Below are positions 20,273 through 32,700 of a stretch of 60,000 bases of DNA, one piece after another. Positions within the stretch are counted from its first letter, which is position 1. Every line of letters begins with the position of its first letter. A program made the translations under genes and the position numbers. The stretch comes from Membranipora membranacea (Eukaryota; Bryozoa; Gymnolaemata; Cheilostomatida; Membraniporidae): NCBI GenBank assembly GCA_914767715.1, contig OU612069.1, forward strand, positions 17,979,387-18,039,386. The letters are read 5' to 3'. The notes beneath the pieces were generated by a model. The model had not been told where the DNA came from. It did no database searches and saw only the letters and a list, made by a program, of their open reading frames with translations.

Positions 20273-22251
20273 CTGTACAAGCCCCATGGCGTTGTTACAT
20301 TGGTAGTCTCCAAACTTAGGGTTGGTAGCGACAGTCATCTGGGCAGTAGGAGAATCCGTACCAAGCTCAGGGAAGGCAGATCTGATAGCTTGAGTGAATA
20401 AGTCTGTAAATGACTGTATGATGTCACACATAAACCCCGCCCTCAACTCAGAGGTTTTCTTCTCCTCTACAGCTATGGCCTTTCAAAAAGAAATAAACAA
20501 ATGGTTGATCTTGTCATATTTGCACATTCTATTGAAAATTCAAAGAATTGAAATGCAAGAAATGGGCGGTTCTCACAACATATTGATCTTGATTTTCAGA
20601 CTTTTTGGTGTCAATTTATAACCTAATCCAAGTCTGAAGTAATGGACTGAGCACATCTAGCTTCGAAATGGGAGTCGTCTTCTCTAATCTACACCCTGTC
20701 ATGGTCAAAAGCGTATGGCGCACAGTGTTCTTTGTGTCATAGACTTCTGACTATCAGCAGACACACTCAATCCTGGTAAGGCTCTTTTAGGGATATCAAT
20801 ATAGAAGAGAGGACTACAGGTTTTGAGAGCACGTAAGCAGTACATAGATATGAGAATTAATCCTTGTTTACAACATGTACATCAGAACTATGTAGGCCTT
20901 TAATAATACCTAAAAACCCAAAAGTAATGCAGTTTGAGTAGTTTCCAGTAACACTTTCTATATTTAATCATGCACCAAGTCAAGTCTGGAAACAACCATA
21001 GCAAAGTATGATCAGAGCCAACACAATGGCCAAGTATTGCTATGAAACAACTATTCTGACAAGTCTTATAGGTCCTATGATTTAGTTGAAAAACCAATAG
21101 GGGGATTGACATTTTGTATTGGTGTACTTTTTACAGCATGAATACTAGTTCGAGTGTCATCCAATTGTTATTCAATATAGAAATAATTCTGCTGGCCTAC
21201 AGTAAAATGCTGGGTAAACAGGTTGAGGTTAATTGGACACTGTCACCTACCTTGTCAAGCAGATTGATCCTGTATTTGAGTTTGGCATTCTCAGCTCTCA
21301 TGGCAGTCAGCTCTGCAGTGACCAGATCATCAGGGATCTCCGTCATACCTCCATTCTCAATCTGTATCAGTTCAGCCTCTATATGGCGTATCTCGGCTTC
21401 CTGCAAATATTAATAATAATCTATAGGCCTATTATGCAATAATAATATATCATTATGCAAAATAATATGTATCATAATTGTATAAAATTATTATGCAATA
21501 ATAATATAATAATATATATTATGCAATAATATTATATTATTATGCAAAAAACATTACTAATATGATTCATGTATTTCATACTTAAGGTAGATTGTAACGA
21601 AACACAACTATTGAAAGTGAAATATTCAGTCGATAAACAGAATAAATTGGCAAGATTGTTTCCTAAAATTCATAGTTTCTGACTCATCTTGATTCTCAAG
21701 ATTGTTTTGTTGTACAGACATAAATAATTAAAAAGGGTGTCCTAGCTAGAGCTTCAATTCAAAATCAATGTAGGCCTAGCTCTAACTTGGTCAAAGCGTC
21801 ATGAGGCTAGTTCATACTGCTGGTACTGTTAGTAAAATGAAGAGGGAGTTCATTGGTTTGTAGTCCTCCGAAATTGTAAACTGAATGAAAAGTTTTAGGC
21901 TTCTGAAGTGTCAGCAAATGAACTGAATGCAAACTGAAATAATTACTAATTATTATAATAAGGTCAATATTATGGAGAATTTCGATCCTTTCTTCTAGCT
22001 TATAATGTAGATAGACGCAAAATACCAATTGCAAAACCGAGGTCTCTGCCAATGATATCAAATACACCATACAATCATCATTTCTTGCTGAGACAGACCC
22101 TGACCGAGTGATGATGATGATGCTTTCACAGCAGTGAACTTCACTTGTTCTGTAGTAGTATGTAGAACTGATAATAGACAAAATTGTGGTCACATACCGC
22201 TTGGTCAGCCCTTGAGGCATAGTCCTGGATTTCCCCAGCAGACAAAGACAT
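20273..22251 (-). CDS. RARS1: RARS1 exons 1-3, right (truncated) copy
   Basis: Exons 22198-22251, 21251-21400 and 20273-20479 duplicate the left-copy RARS1 exons. Reading leftwards they run into the left duplication unit, not into the rest of RARS1, so this copy cannot encode the enzyme by normal splicing. The exon phases (0) would let exon 3 splice onto exon 2 of the left copy in frame, giving an N-terminally repeated protein. Most simply it is a truncated by-product of the duplication. Confidence 0.75.
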
Positions 22252-23550
22252 GTCGATGGATAAGATCACAAATAGTAGTGGCTTGAAATAACACAAAAAA
22301 AGTGAGCAGAAACTTTGCCTCACTCCAAAAGAAGGAAAAATGTGGCCAACTGCTGTTTCCGGATGAGAAGGAACGTGTAGTTGAATCGCTACAGATGCAA
22401 ATTACACTGCTGATTGGACAATATGGTAAAAAGTGGGCGTGTTTTTAGTAACCGCTTGACACAAAATTTGGAATTTTTCACTAGCTTTCTAGCCATGCAT
22501 AACTTAACTACTACTGGGCTCTGGTGAAATTATCTGCAACTCAGGCTGCTGTGGTCCTCAATATTTCATTACTCTGAGCATCCAAGTAAGTTATAATGAG
22601 CATGTTTCATACTGAGGCTTGACACAAAATACACTTGATATCATCATCCAAAAGAATACACTTGAATTGACTTTGATAAAACCAGTCTCACTGTTGACTC
22701 AGTCGAGTCTGTAGTGTAGGTAGGTGGAGTAGCTAGTAGACTGTAGTAAAAGTAGATGAGGTAGTTTTTAGAAGTACTGGTGTTGTAGAGTAGAAGGTAG
22801 TGACTGTGGTGTGAGTGTGACAGCCACCCACAATAATGGTGATATTCTGTTGCAGTACTTACTCAAGTCAAAGGAGTTGCTCAAGTCACAGCAACGAACT
22901 ATGCAGTGACTTGACTCGACTGTATTTTGAGTAAACTAAATGACTGTTGTGCTACCTCACCTACTAAAACTTAGCACTTATCTACCCGCCCACTAAGACC
23001 ATCCCATCATCGGAGTGCGGATCAACCACATGAACTTGCAATCATGAGCCTGCTGCTCCAACGAATTAGCTATTCCTGACTATCTTAATCTACCTTTGGG
23101 GAAATCACTCATTGACATGAATTGGAAAGGGAGGGGGTTTCAGGGTCTCAAACTATGGGTGCGTAATCGTCATCCATGTCCCAACCACCAGTCCAATCCA
23201 TTGTCTTAGACTCTATCAACGATGTAAGTTAATTGACCAACAGTGATTATTGTTGAGGTGTTTGGTATTGTAGCGCACAGTAGCCTTTATACCTGGTCTC
23301 ATAGCCACATAGGCAACACCTCAGTAAAGTATAGATAGGTTCCGCAAGTTTGTGCAAATCCATTAGGCCTGTGGCTACTTATCACATGCGCTGCTGGTAA
23401 CAGTGTAAGTTGAGTTCCCATAAATCAATTTTTCAGTATCAGCCGGTTACACCTTGGGTTCCCCTTCACCCAATAGATTTGTTATTGGAATGAATATCCC
23501 AACAATTTGTCTGGCTTTGATTCAATATTCTGTTCCTGCATATTTTTCAG
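22252..23550. promoter_or_regulatory. Divergent promoter interval, right copy
   Basis: Duplicate of 7232-8530, including the TTCCGGA, ATGCAAAT and ATTGG words. This copy is the one directly upstream of the complete CAP-Gly/MTUS-like gene. Confidence 0.35.
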
Positions 23551-23606
23551 GCTCAACATCCCAAATTTGTAGTTGCATCACTAAGAGCAATACAGAGCCA
23601 GGCGAC

Positions 23607-23708
23607 ATGTCCAAGCAGCCACGGAAGATCCCTAAGCTTTCCTCACCACCGTCTGCATCAAGAATCGGACGACCATCTCCTCAAAAGAAATTTCAAATTG
23701 ATGATAAG
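23607..23708 (+). CDS. CAP-Gly gene exon 1 (right copy)
   Basis: Basic Ser/Pro N-terminus ending QIDDK; phase 0 end. Acceptor TTTTTCAG at 23550 opens the exon, with 56 bases before the ATG. Confidence 0.75.
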
Positions 23709-26700
23709 GTGAGATCATGTTGGGCAACAATTGAACATGCCTGGTCTTGTCTGAATGATGATTAATAAATACATTGTTGTACAAGTGACAACATTGCCTC
23801 TGTGCAGTTGGCTACTTGTCAAACATGTAAGTATCAAATGATTGCACAGCCTAAGCTAAGCTAATTTTATTCTGAAAAGTCAAATCGGAGGTGAGGATGT
23901 CTCACTTCTTGCTAGGGCATACTTTATTTATGAAGGGCTGTGGACGAAATTGTAAAATGTTACCCCACCTAACTACATAGTCCGAATTGAAGGAAACTGA
24001 AATGTCAGTTCTTTTTCAGTAGAGAGGCTTTCTTGACTTTGTGCTTAGTAATTAGTATGCATCCTCGTGAGGTCACAGTTTGCGTTAGTATCACATCTCG
24101 CACTCAATGCTGCCGAATTGAATCGCTTATGAATCGAATATTTTTGACCTACTCATATATATAGGTCATCATATCAGACGGGCGAGAAGGAATACTGCGT
24201 TTTTATGGTACTACCCAGTTTGCCGATGGTATGTGGTGTGGTATTGAGCTACCGGAGGCTGCAGGTAAACATGACGGTGAACTGGACGGTGTGCGGTACT
24301 TTACCTGCGCAGAGGGTCATGGTGTTTTTGCAGCGAGCTACAAAGTGAGACCTTCCAACTATGAAGGTTCAGGTGAGACTGAAATTATTTGGACTGAAAT
24401 AAATAACGCTGCTTACCTTGGAGGGGTAAATTCAGCCATAGATTGGTTAAGTGAGCAAGGGGATGACTTAGTTTGAGCCTAAGAAAAAGCTTAGAAGGGG
24501 TTGAATGTATTAAGTAAAGAGAGTGAGTAAAATATAAAAAACAAGTCTTTAATTTTAGCTATTTCGAGCATGTGCTAAATTGCAAATTTTCATCCTGTGA
24601 ATACTTTACTCCTCTAATGTATAACCCATAGACATAATATACTATACATATATAAATGTTATACATGTTATATCCTCTCAAATTGAGTTTGCACAATTCT
24701 GTAAAATTTCATGCAAAATAATATCTCTGATACAACATAATGTGATTATATTAGGAGGTTAGAATTCGCACCTAGTTAATTCTGTGGTTAACGAATATTG
24801 AGCAAGGTGGCAAATATTCATTCTGTGTTTGTTAAATTTCTAAGCTTACCACAAACATAGCGTGTAACTTCTCCACAGTATGACATATTGCATGGTAGAA
24901 ACAATAATATTCAGAGTTTAATCTTCATGGGATGATCTGAAGCCCCTCCCCCTCCCCTAATGAATGGACTGTGCTCAAATTTGAATCGCATGCTTTTATT
25001 TATCTTTTCTGTCAGTCAGGACCTAGACCAAGCTTGGTCCATTTGCCTGCACTGGTGACCAGTTGAAGGGAGCAACTGGAATGCAGGCAATAGGATTAAT
25101 ATAGTCAGGACCATGCAACAGTTATAAGAAATTGCTGTCATGTCGCTATAAGATGAGCTAGACAGTAATATTATGTACTTTCTGCTAGCCCCTCTATCAC
25201 ATATGTAATGTTGTGCATGATCAAGTTAATGTGACACGAAGGGTTGTTGAACATTATATCGTAATATCGTATAAAATTGTGATTTGAACTTCTCTTAAAA
25301 TGTCATAGCTAGGTGAAGCATGCTAATATTTATTGATTCTGCTCCAACAGTAAATGTTAGTGTGTTTTGTCGTCCCATTGCTGGACTTTATTCTGTCCAT
25401 GTACAAACAAGCGAGAGCAATGTGCTCAATGTGTAAAACAGATTTACACTGGGATTATTGATTGTATTAATAACTGTCGCTCTATATTATAATATTATAA
25501 AGAGTGTAATATCAGAATAATCCATTACACATGAGTGTTATGTAAACAAATTGAACAGTTCACTCAATTTTTTTCCAATCAAGGATTTTAAGTGTCAGCA
25601 TTGGCCTTGGGTAGCAGTCAATGGCATTATTATGAGCTCAATAACCGGCAGCTTTGATCGGTCCATGTGTAAGGTGAACTTCTGACATTAAAACGAAATT
25701 TATCATAGAGGAGTTTTGTGATGACATAGTCTGAGCCCCCCACACTTTTGCCCCTCGTCCGACGCCCCCCCCCCCCCCCCCCCCCCGGGAGACACATAAC
25801 AAGGCTAAGCATCTAAGGCCTATTATCGCTAACTGAGCTCAGAGATTGTTGATGAGGTTGAGGAATTGTAAGCTCAATGTATAAATTTCCTTTTGTGTAG
25901 CCTGCATGATGTGGTGAACCTTTCCTCCCGCGTACTTTACTCCTTTAGAGACACATTAGGCTATGTACTGCATACAATTGTCTATTGTTTTCAAAGTACA
26001 ACTACAAACTGTATAGGCTGCAAAAAGTATTTGTTTCAAAACTGGCAGATTTAATTCTACTGAATCCCCCAGACTGAACTTCACAATCAGCTTACCTTCA
26101 TAAATATAAAATAATTCCAAGTCTAGAGCACAGCATTTTTAATGCCCTATTCAATGAAATCATATGCTTCTTTGTTCAACAACTTCTTAAATAGGATAGT
26201 ATTGTAATACTTTTATTTTTAACCCTACGGCAGCACACACATGCTGAGCGTTATGACTCATAATCCCCATAACACAGTTACACCATATTGAGTATTAATT
26301 GATTTTTACTAGTTCCCTCGAGGCAGCAGAGGGCACATGTGTTACACAATGGACTGATCGGTATAAGCTGCCCTATTTCACCCTGCTTTGCAGCTGTAAT
26401 CTATATATAGCTCTTGATGGCAAAATTTCTACCCTGCATTCAATCAAATGATTCATGTTTTTAGGTCTACATGAACTACCTATGCTTGTTTTGTTTTGGT
26501 GTAGTGTATTGAATGTGCTTCCTTGCTAGAAGCCGATGCTATTAAATAAGCACTCCTCATCTTTCAAAAGCTTGAATGCATAAGATTTCATCAGTGTTAC
26601 AACTTCCGGCTATAGGCATACATCTATATGCATCCCTTTTCCAAATGATTAGCTGTTTGCCTTCCACTGCACCATTTTAAGAAATCTCTGATGCAGATGC

Positions 26701-29700
26701 GCGGACAGATCATGATTTGATGCAGGATAGACATTTTGCCACCAAGAGCTATAAATACATTGCTAGGCAAACTGTTTTTTTCCTATTCGATTTTCTAAAA
26801 GCATTTTATATATAGTTTTATCTATGCCATCAAAGCAAAGACCATATCCTACGGTTGGAAGTGATACAACCTAGCCAGTCAAGTCCAATGGAACAAAATT
26901 TTGTTCTGACACTGTGATTTATGTATTCTGTCATAATTTACTTTGTACATATTTACACATTTTTCTTGTTGTAGACTTATCTTACTCGAGTAATGATGAG
27001 AGTGGTGCTAGCACATCGACGAGCAGTGAGAAATATCACAAGAGTCCGGTAAGGACGAGGAGTGAACCTCATCAGACGTCTTATACCGTCACAGGCAAAT
27101 CACAGAGTAGCCCTGGAACAGAGTCGGAAGGTCATAGCCCTATTAAAGAAATAGAAGGTCAGTAAAATAGCTTTGGATCAAAGATGTTGCCACTATTCGT
27201 ATGCAAGTATATGCTAGGCAGCCACTGTTCATTAGATAGAATGTGCCCATGCCAATCTCTGTTTGAGCATATTTTTGTTTTGTACGTGGAACATATGCAC
27301 ATTTAGATGTGGTATAGTTAACTTGAGTTTTGAGAATCAGGTAGGATAAATAATCCACCATCAGTATATAATGGTCTCCTTGACAGTTCTTGAAATTTTA
27401 GTATAAGTATTTTCCATTCATCAATGAGTTTTGATTATTGATGATATTCAGATGTCCCTTTTGTAGAGTTGTTTTGGTAGTTATCTTCTTTGAGTTAAGG
27501 AGGAGACAACTCTTGTATAGGGTTCGTTTTCATCCATAAAATTGAGATCATATCAGATTGGTTGTTCGTCCCAACTACTGTGCTATGTTTATGGTGGGTC
27601 CAATTGAGGTAAGAACCTCATAAATTGTTTCAATGTGCCATTTTTTATTCACATACTCGCATAATTATGCATTACTTTGATAGATTGAAATATACTTTTC
27701 TATTTGCAGCTGAGGAGCCACATGAGGAACCTGCTGGGAATCTAACCCAATCTGCAGATGTTCTAAATGAGAAGTCAATTGACGGTTAGTTAGTTCAATT
27801 TTCCCCAAATATGAATGAAATTTTGCTCTGTCCTGGCTCCACATCAATCTCAAGTTTTCTACCTACATTTCACTAACATATGATCAGAAATGCTAAAGAT
27901 TGTTGGTTACCACAACGATGGAAATTAAAATGTGTGTACAATAGAAAAGTTTTGAGAATTCAGTCGATGCATGAGGCGTACTTTCCTCATCTGAAACTGT
28001 GTTGTAAAATTTTAAAACATTTACAAGTGCAATTGGATATTGTGGATTGTGCAATTTTCTTAAGACATACTTGTCATGATCTTCTCTTATCATTTGGAGC
28101 ACGGCCGGTTGTGATGCCCAAGTTTGACTCTGAAATTGAGTACCTGGCAATAAAGGCATCATCACATTTAACGTGACATAATGCGTAACGTGTTGCATAG
28201 CCTAAAGGAAGCAGAAATAATAGTATGTTACTCTTTTATTTTTGCAGATATAGATTTAGCATCAGATTCCAGCAGCTTTCTAGATCTTAGTTCACAACAA
28301 ATTTCCTTTGGGGATGTTGGCTTTGACTCCTCTGTCTTCACTGATGAGTCAGCACACATAAAGAATGGCTCTAAGGCTACTCCTCAGTCACCTTTAGTGA
28401 ACTCAGCTAATTTACAGAAAGAAAATTCTTTACAGTTGACAACTCCCCAAATCAGAAGAGGTATGTTTGCATGTTAACCTTTCAAACAGGTTGGTTATAT
28501 TTGCCTCGTAGTGTTTGGATAAATGCAAATGTGCTTGAGATCCCAGTTCTCTAGTTCGGATGGGGTGACTTTTCAGTTTGAGAACAAAAGCATATTTGGA
28601 TTCATCCAATCATCACAGTGCGGAGAGAGTCGTTTCACAGAGTCAAACTGTGCTGCACATTGGTGGCATCACCAAGCCGTTACTCCTTTTTGTTGAAACT
28701 TGATAAAGATTGTCTCCTCTTTAATCAAGGAAGGGCAAATCCAAAATATGACAAATTAACATCTTGTCGGATAACTAGCTCCATTGACAAATATTAACTA
28801 GGATGATAGTATAAATAATCAAGGTTTTCTAGGGTTGGTAGTAGTGACATTTGTTATTGAAACCCCAATATCAGCAACCTGCGCAAACTTCTATGATGAC
28901 AATGTTAGTTCAGGGAGGGAGGATGGATTCTTCTGCATCTGTTCGTGTATCGCTTGGTCGAGTCTTTTATTTGTCTATTTGTTCGAACAGGTTGACTGTC
29001 CAAGATATGTCTTAGGTAGACAGGCTCCAAAGTTGAAAGATGGTTGAAGTCATTTAGTTGCCTCAAAACTATATCCATTATATTTTTAGCGATCACTCAA
29101 CTGCCGGTAAGCTCATTCATTGAATCACAGAACGGCACTATCATCTCCTATCCATATTTTGCCTCTTCTGTACAAACAAAACAGGAGAGTCATAATGCTG
29201 GCCATTTATCTCCATCTCAGTGTGTGGTCTGTCCATCAGCTATCAGTGCTATCATAAGTTTGTTTACTCATCGCTAGGTTACCAAGTAGGCAAACAAGCT
29301 CCTCAGTACTAGAAAATTATCATTATTTCTCCCAGGCAACTAATGCAACTCACCCAATGAGATCAACTCACATTCCACTTATTGACCAATCATGGTTTGG
29401 TGATAAAAAAATTAGACCTTGGAAAGAAAACAGCGAGACTTCGTAAGGTTTCCTATTTTCTTATGTTGGAATGTTAGAATAGTAGGACAGTATTTACATT
29501 GGTTAGAATTTAGATGTAAGCTGCCACATAACCTGATATCAGATTAGTAGGACAAACAATGTCCAGGGTTACAACTTGTGTGTTCCTCAGGTCTTCTGAT
29601 TCGAATTAAGACTTATATTTATTCAAGCTGATCACGCCAATATCCAGGTATGTAGGTATAGTTGATGAGCGATTCATGATTTTTAAAATACCTGTTTCTT

Positions 29701-32700
29701 TTTGCAATGCCTGCTTTTTGGAATACTTGATTAAAGTGATAGGCTATGCTAATGTTGGCCCCATGTGTAATAGGTTTTGTCAACAGGGTCAGTTGCAGTT
29801 ATCTCTAAATCTGGTTTTAATTGACAGAACTCATCAGCCATAAACAGTAGCTTCAACTAGGCCTAGGTCTATATAGCAATTTGTTTTTCACCCCAAAGCA
29901 CTACTCTTCATAACCTCACTTAGACCTAGTTTGGGGAATTTGCCTGCATTCGGAGATGCTTCCGATCCACTGGTCACATCACAGTGGAAGAGAGCAACTA
30001 GAATGCAGGCAATTGGATTAAACTTGGCCTACTCCTCACTCTACTAGCGCTTGAATATCCCCCCCCCCCCCCCCCCTGTGTGCATAGGAGAAGAGCTGAG
30101 GCTATGACTACCACTGAAATTTATTTTTATCTGAAAACTTTTACATACAATTCATGCTGGCACCAGATTATACTACAATACTACAGTGTGACCTGCCAAA
30201 TTTAACAGATTTTTGACTATGAAAACAAATTAAGGCTATATGATGCATTTTAAATATTTATTCTGGCTCCCTGACAAGAAATTGTCGAACATTGTTTAAG
30301 CCAGTTAGATTTATAAACATGCAGACGTATAACCTGACTTCGTACACTTGTCTAAGCAGCATTGGACTATTCAAATTCAACGATACATGACTCTTTAATT
30401 TTCAGTGAAAAGAATGCAGTTACATTGTTGTTTTTTATCAACGCTGAAATGTTATGAAACTTGACCCCTGTATTGTTAAACTTGTTGGCTAATTTGCAGT
30501 AATGTCTTTTTGTAATCTAATATGTGAAAGCTGACAATGCGCTGCACATTTCCATCAGCACTTCACAATTTATCGCCTTGCTGTTATCATTGTCGATGAT
30601 ATCTCAAGTTATTACATGGGGCAAGGGGTCTTTGTAGGGTGATCGAACCTCTGAGCATTATTCACGATCTGACTTGTGAGACTCAACATGAATTTCACAA
30701 TGTCAATGCGTTTGACTTGCTAGATTTGCGATGCTAGACTACTGGAACATCAACTGACTGTGTTTATTTTGTTCAAGGCAATTGACTTCAATCCAGTCTT
30801 TTTCGTGCATCCACAAATTTTTGATAAAGGGGATAAAAAAAGTCAGATTTAGACAATGAACATGTTAGACATAATTACATCCTATACAACCTTTGGTGCT
30901 GCTCATTGGGGACGTATCAATTAGTATTCAGTTCAGTTCATTCAGATTTGTTACTATGACATAATTTTACGCCTAGATGAGCATTTGGCCTGACCTGAAA
31001 AAAAGTCAGCTGAGGGCCTGATGTGTATCAAAATGTGTAACAGAAAGTACTCAGCAATCACTGTATAACCTCATTAAAAAGCCCCTTCAGCCTTGCAAAA
31101 ACAAACATAGTCTCATAGAAAATTTTCAGAATGACAATTTTTGGCCTGTTTTTCGGACTCTTTTCTCTGATAATGCCTAGGACAAGTCTTATAACAATAA
31201 TGAATTATCAGCGTCGAGAAAAGGTTTTTTAACGAACACATCATCATCTACATGAAAGCATTTGGGATTATACAGTAGCTGATCAATAACTGTTCAATAA
31301 TAGCTCCCTACACCACACATTACTGGCTAAACTACACTATTGTGATACTATTAGACATACGGGGATGCAATACATTATCATATCCTTTCGATTTCGTTTC
31401 ACAGAACCTTAGCTTCAGGGCATAGTTGGCTAAGTGTATTTGCTACTACTGCTCCCGAACATAAATCATCATTCTTACATCGATCTCAAGTAGCACTGCT
31501 AGTGTAACAAGTCAATGTGGAATTTCTAACAGTGTAGCGTTGCGTAAGTTTATAGCTACTATCAGATTGGAATTTGAGTGGATAATTTGTAAGAGTGGTT
31601 ATGCTAACATATAGTTGAAGATAAGTTACAATGTGTTATAGTGATAAGTAGGATGTTTGTCTACTGTCACCTTCAGTTGTAAAAGTGTAATTGGCACTGA
31701 TAAGAGACTTTACATCGTACCACCTGCTGGGAAAGGATTATAACATATTACTACGGCATAGCACCTACATTAACTCCACAGGTTATGTGGAATTGACTAT
31801 TTGGATTATAATCTTGCCAAGCAATTATCTGGATTATTGAGATCTGGTAAGTTGTAGTCAAGATATTTTGATTGTTTCTGAATAGGTTTGTTACTGTTGG
31901 CTGACTCTTCCCATAATGCAACATCAGGCTGGAATTCCCAGAGATATTATGACAAAGAGACGTAGGTATCTTATGATAACACTGGTATGATTTTCAGAGA
32001 AGTTCAACAGGGTTACTTTGTTGGTTAGCCTACTACTCTTCATTGCGCGTCTCTGTCGGTTTGTCAGGTCTATTCCTTATACTCCCCGTAACCTGATGAT
32101 GATAATGATGATAATGATGGTGGTGTTGTCTTTACAATGAGGATGGTTATTTGTATTTGGGCTTCCTTTTCTGTGAACATCTTGTCCCCTGGCTCATCAA
32201 CTGAAACCATCTGGTGAAAATGACGTGATCACCTCAAATCCGAGGGCGGTGTGTCCAATCTAGCACATTGCCAGAGGCGCCCATCACGCTAAACAAACAT
32301 CTCATCAAGCACTTGCTAAAAGCTGACACATTAAGATCATCGATCAGAACGATTATTCTATTAACACTGCTTTTCAGCGGCAGCAATAATATTATTGTGA
32401 TCATGGCTGATGTTGATGGGCTTATCATATGCACTAGCTCTTCAACAAGTTTCTAATTGTAATAGTAAGGGTGTGAGGTATGAATTGGCATGTTGTAAGA
32501 AATTTTGATAGGGATTTTAGAGCCTACTTGAGATGGGATTGTAAAGGATTAATGACATAACAATATCTCTAAAGTACCTGGGGATAGTAAAATTACATAA
32601 ATATTATATTTAGAATCAGAGCAGCGTGGAAAGGTGGCATCAGTGCAACATGCTTCTCCTTCCATATGAGCGCCAAATCTTAATTTCTCCATGGAAGCAG

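Larger units (their letters stand above)
17418..32439 (+). repeat. Right unit of the ~15-kb direct tandem duplication
   Basis: 15,022 bases repeating 2398-17417. At the join the right end of unit 1 (ACTAGCT) meets the left end of unit 2 (GAGTGTC). At 32439 the sequence changes to unique DNA (CTTCAACAAG). The three junctions share only CT (2396-2397, 17416-17417, 32438-32439), a microhomology. Confidence 0.95.
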
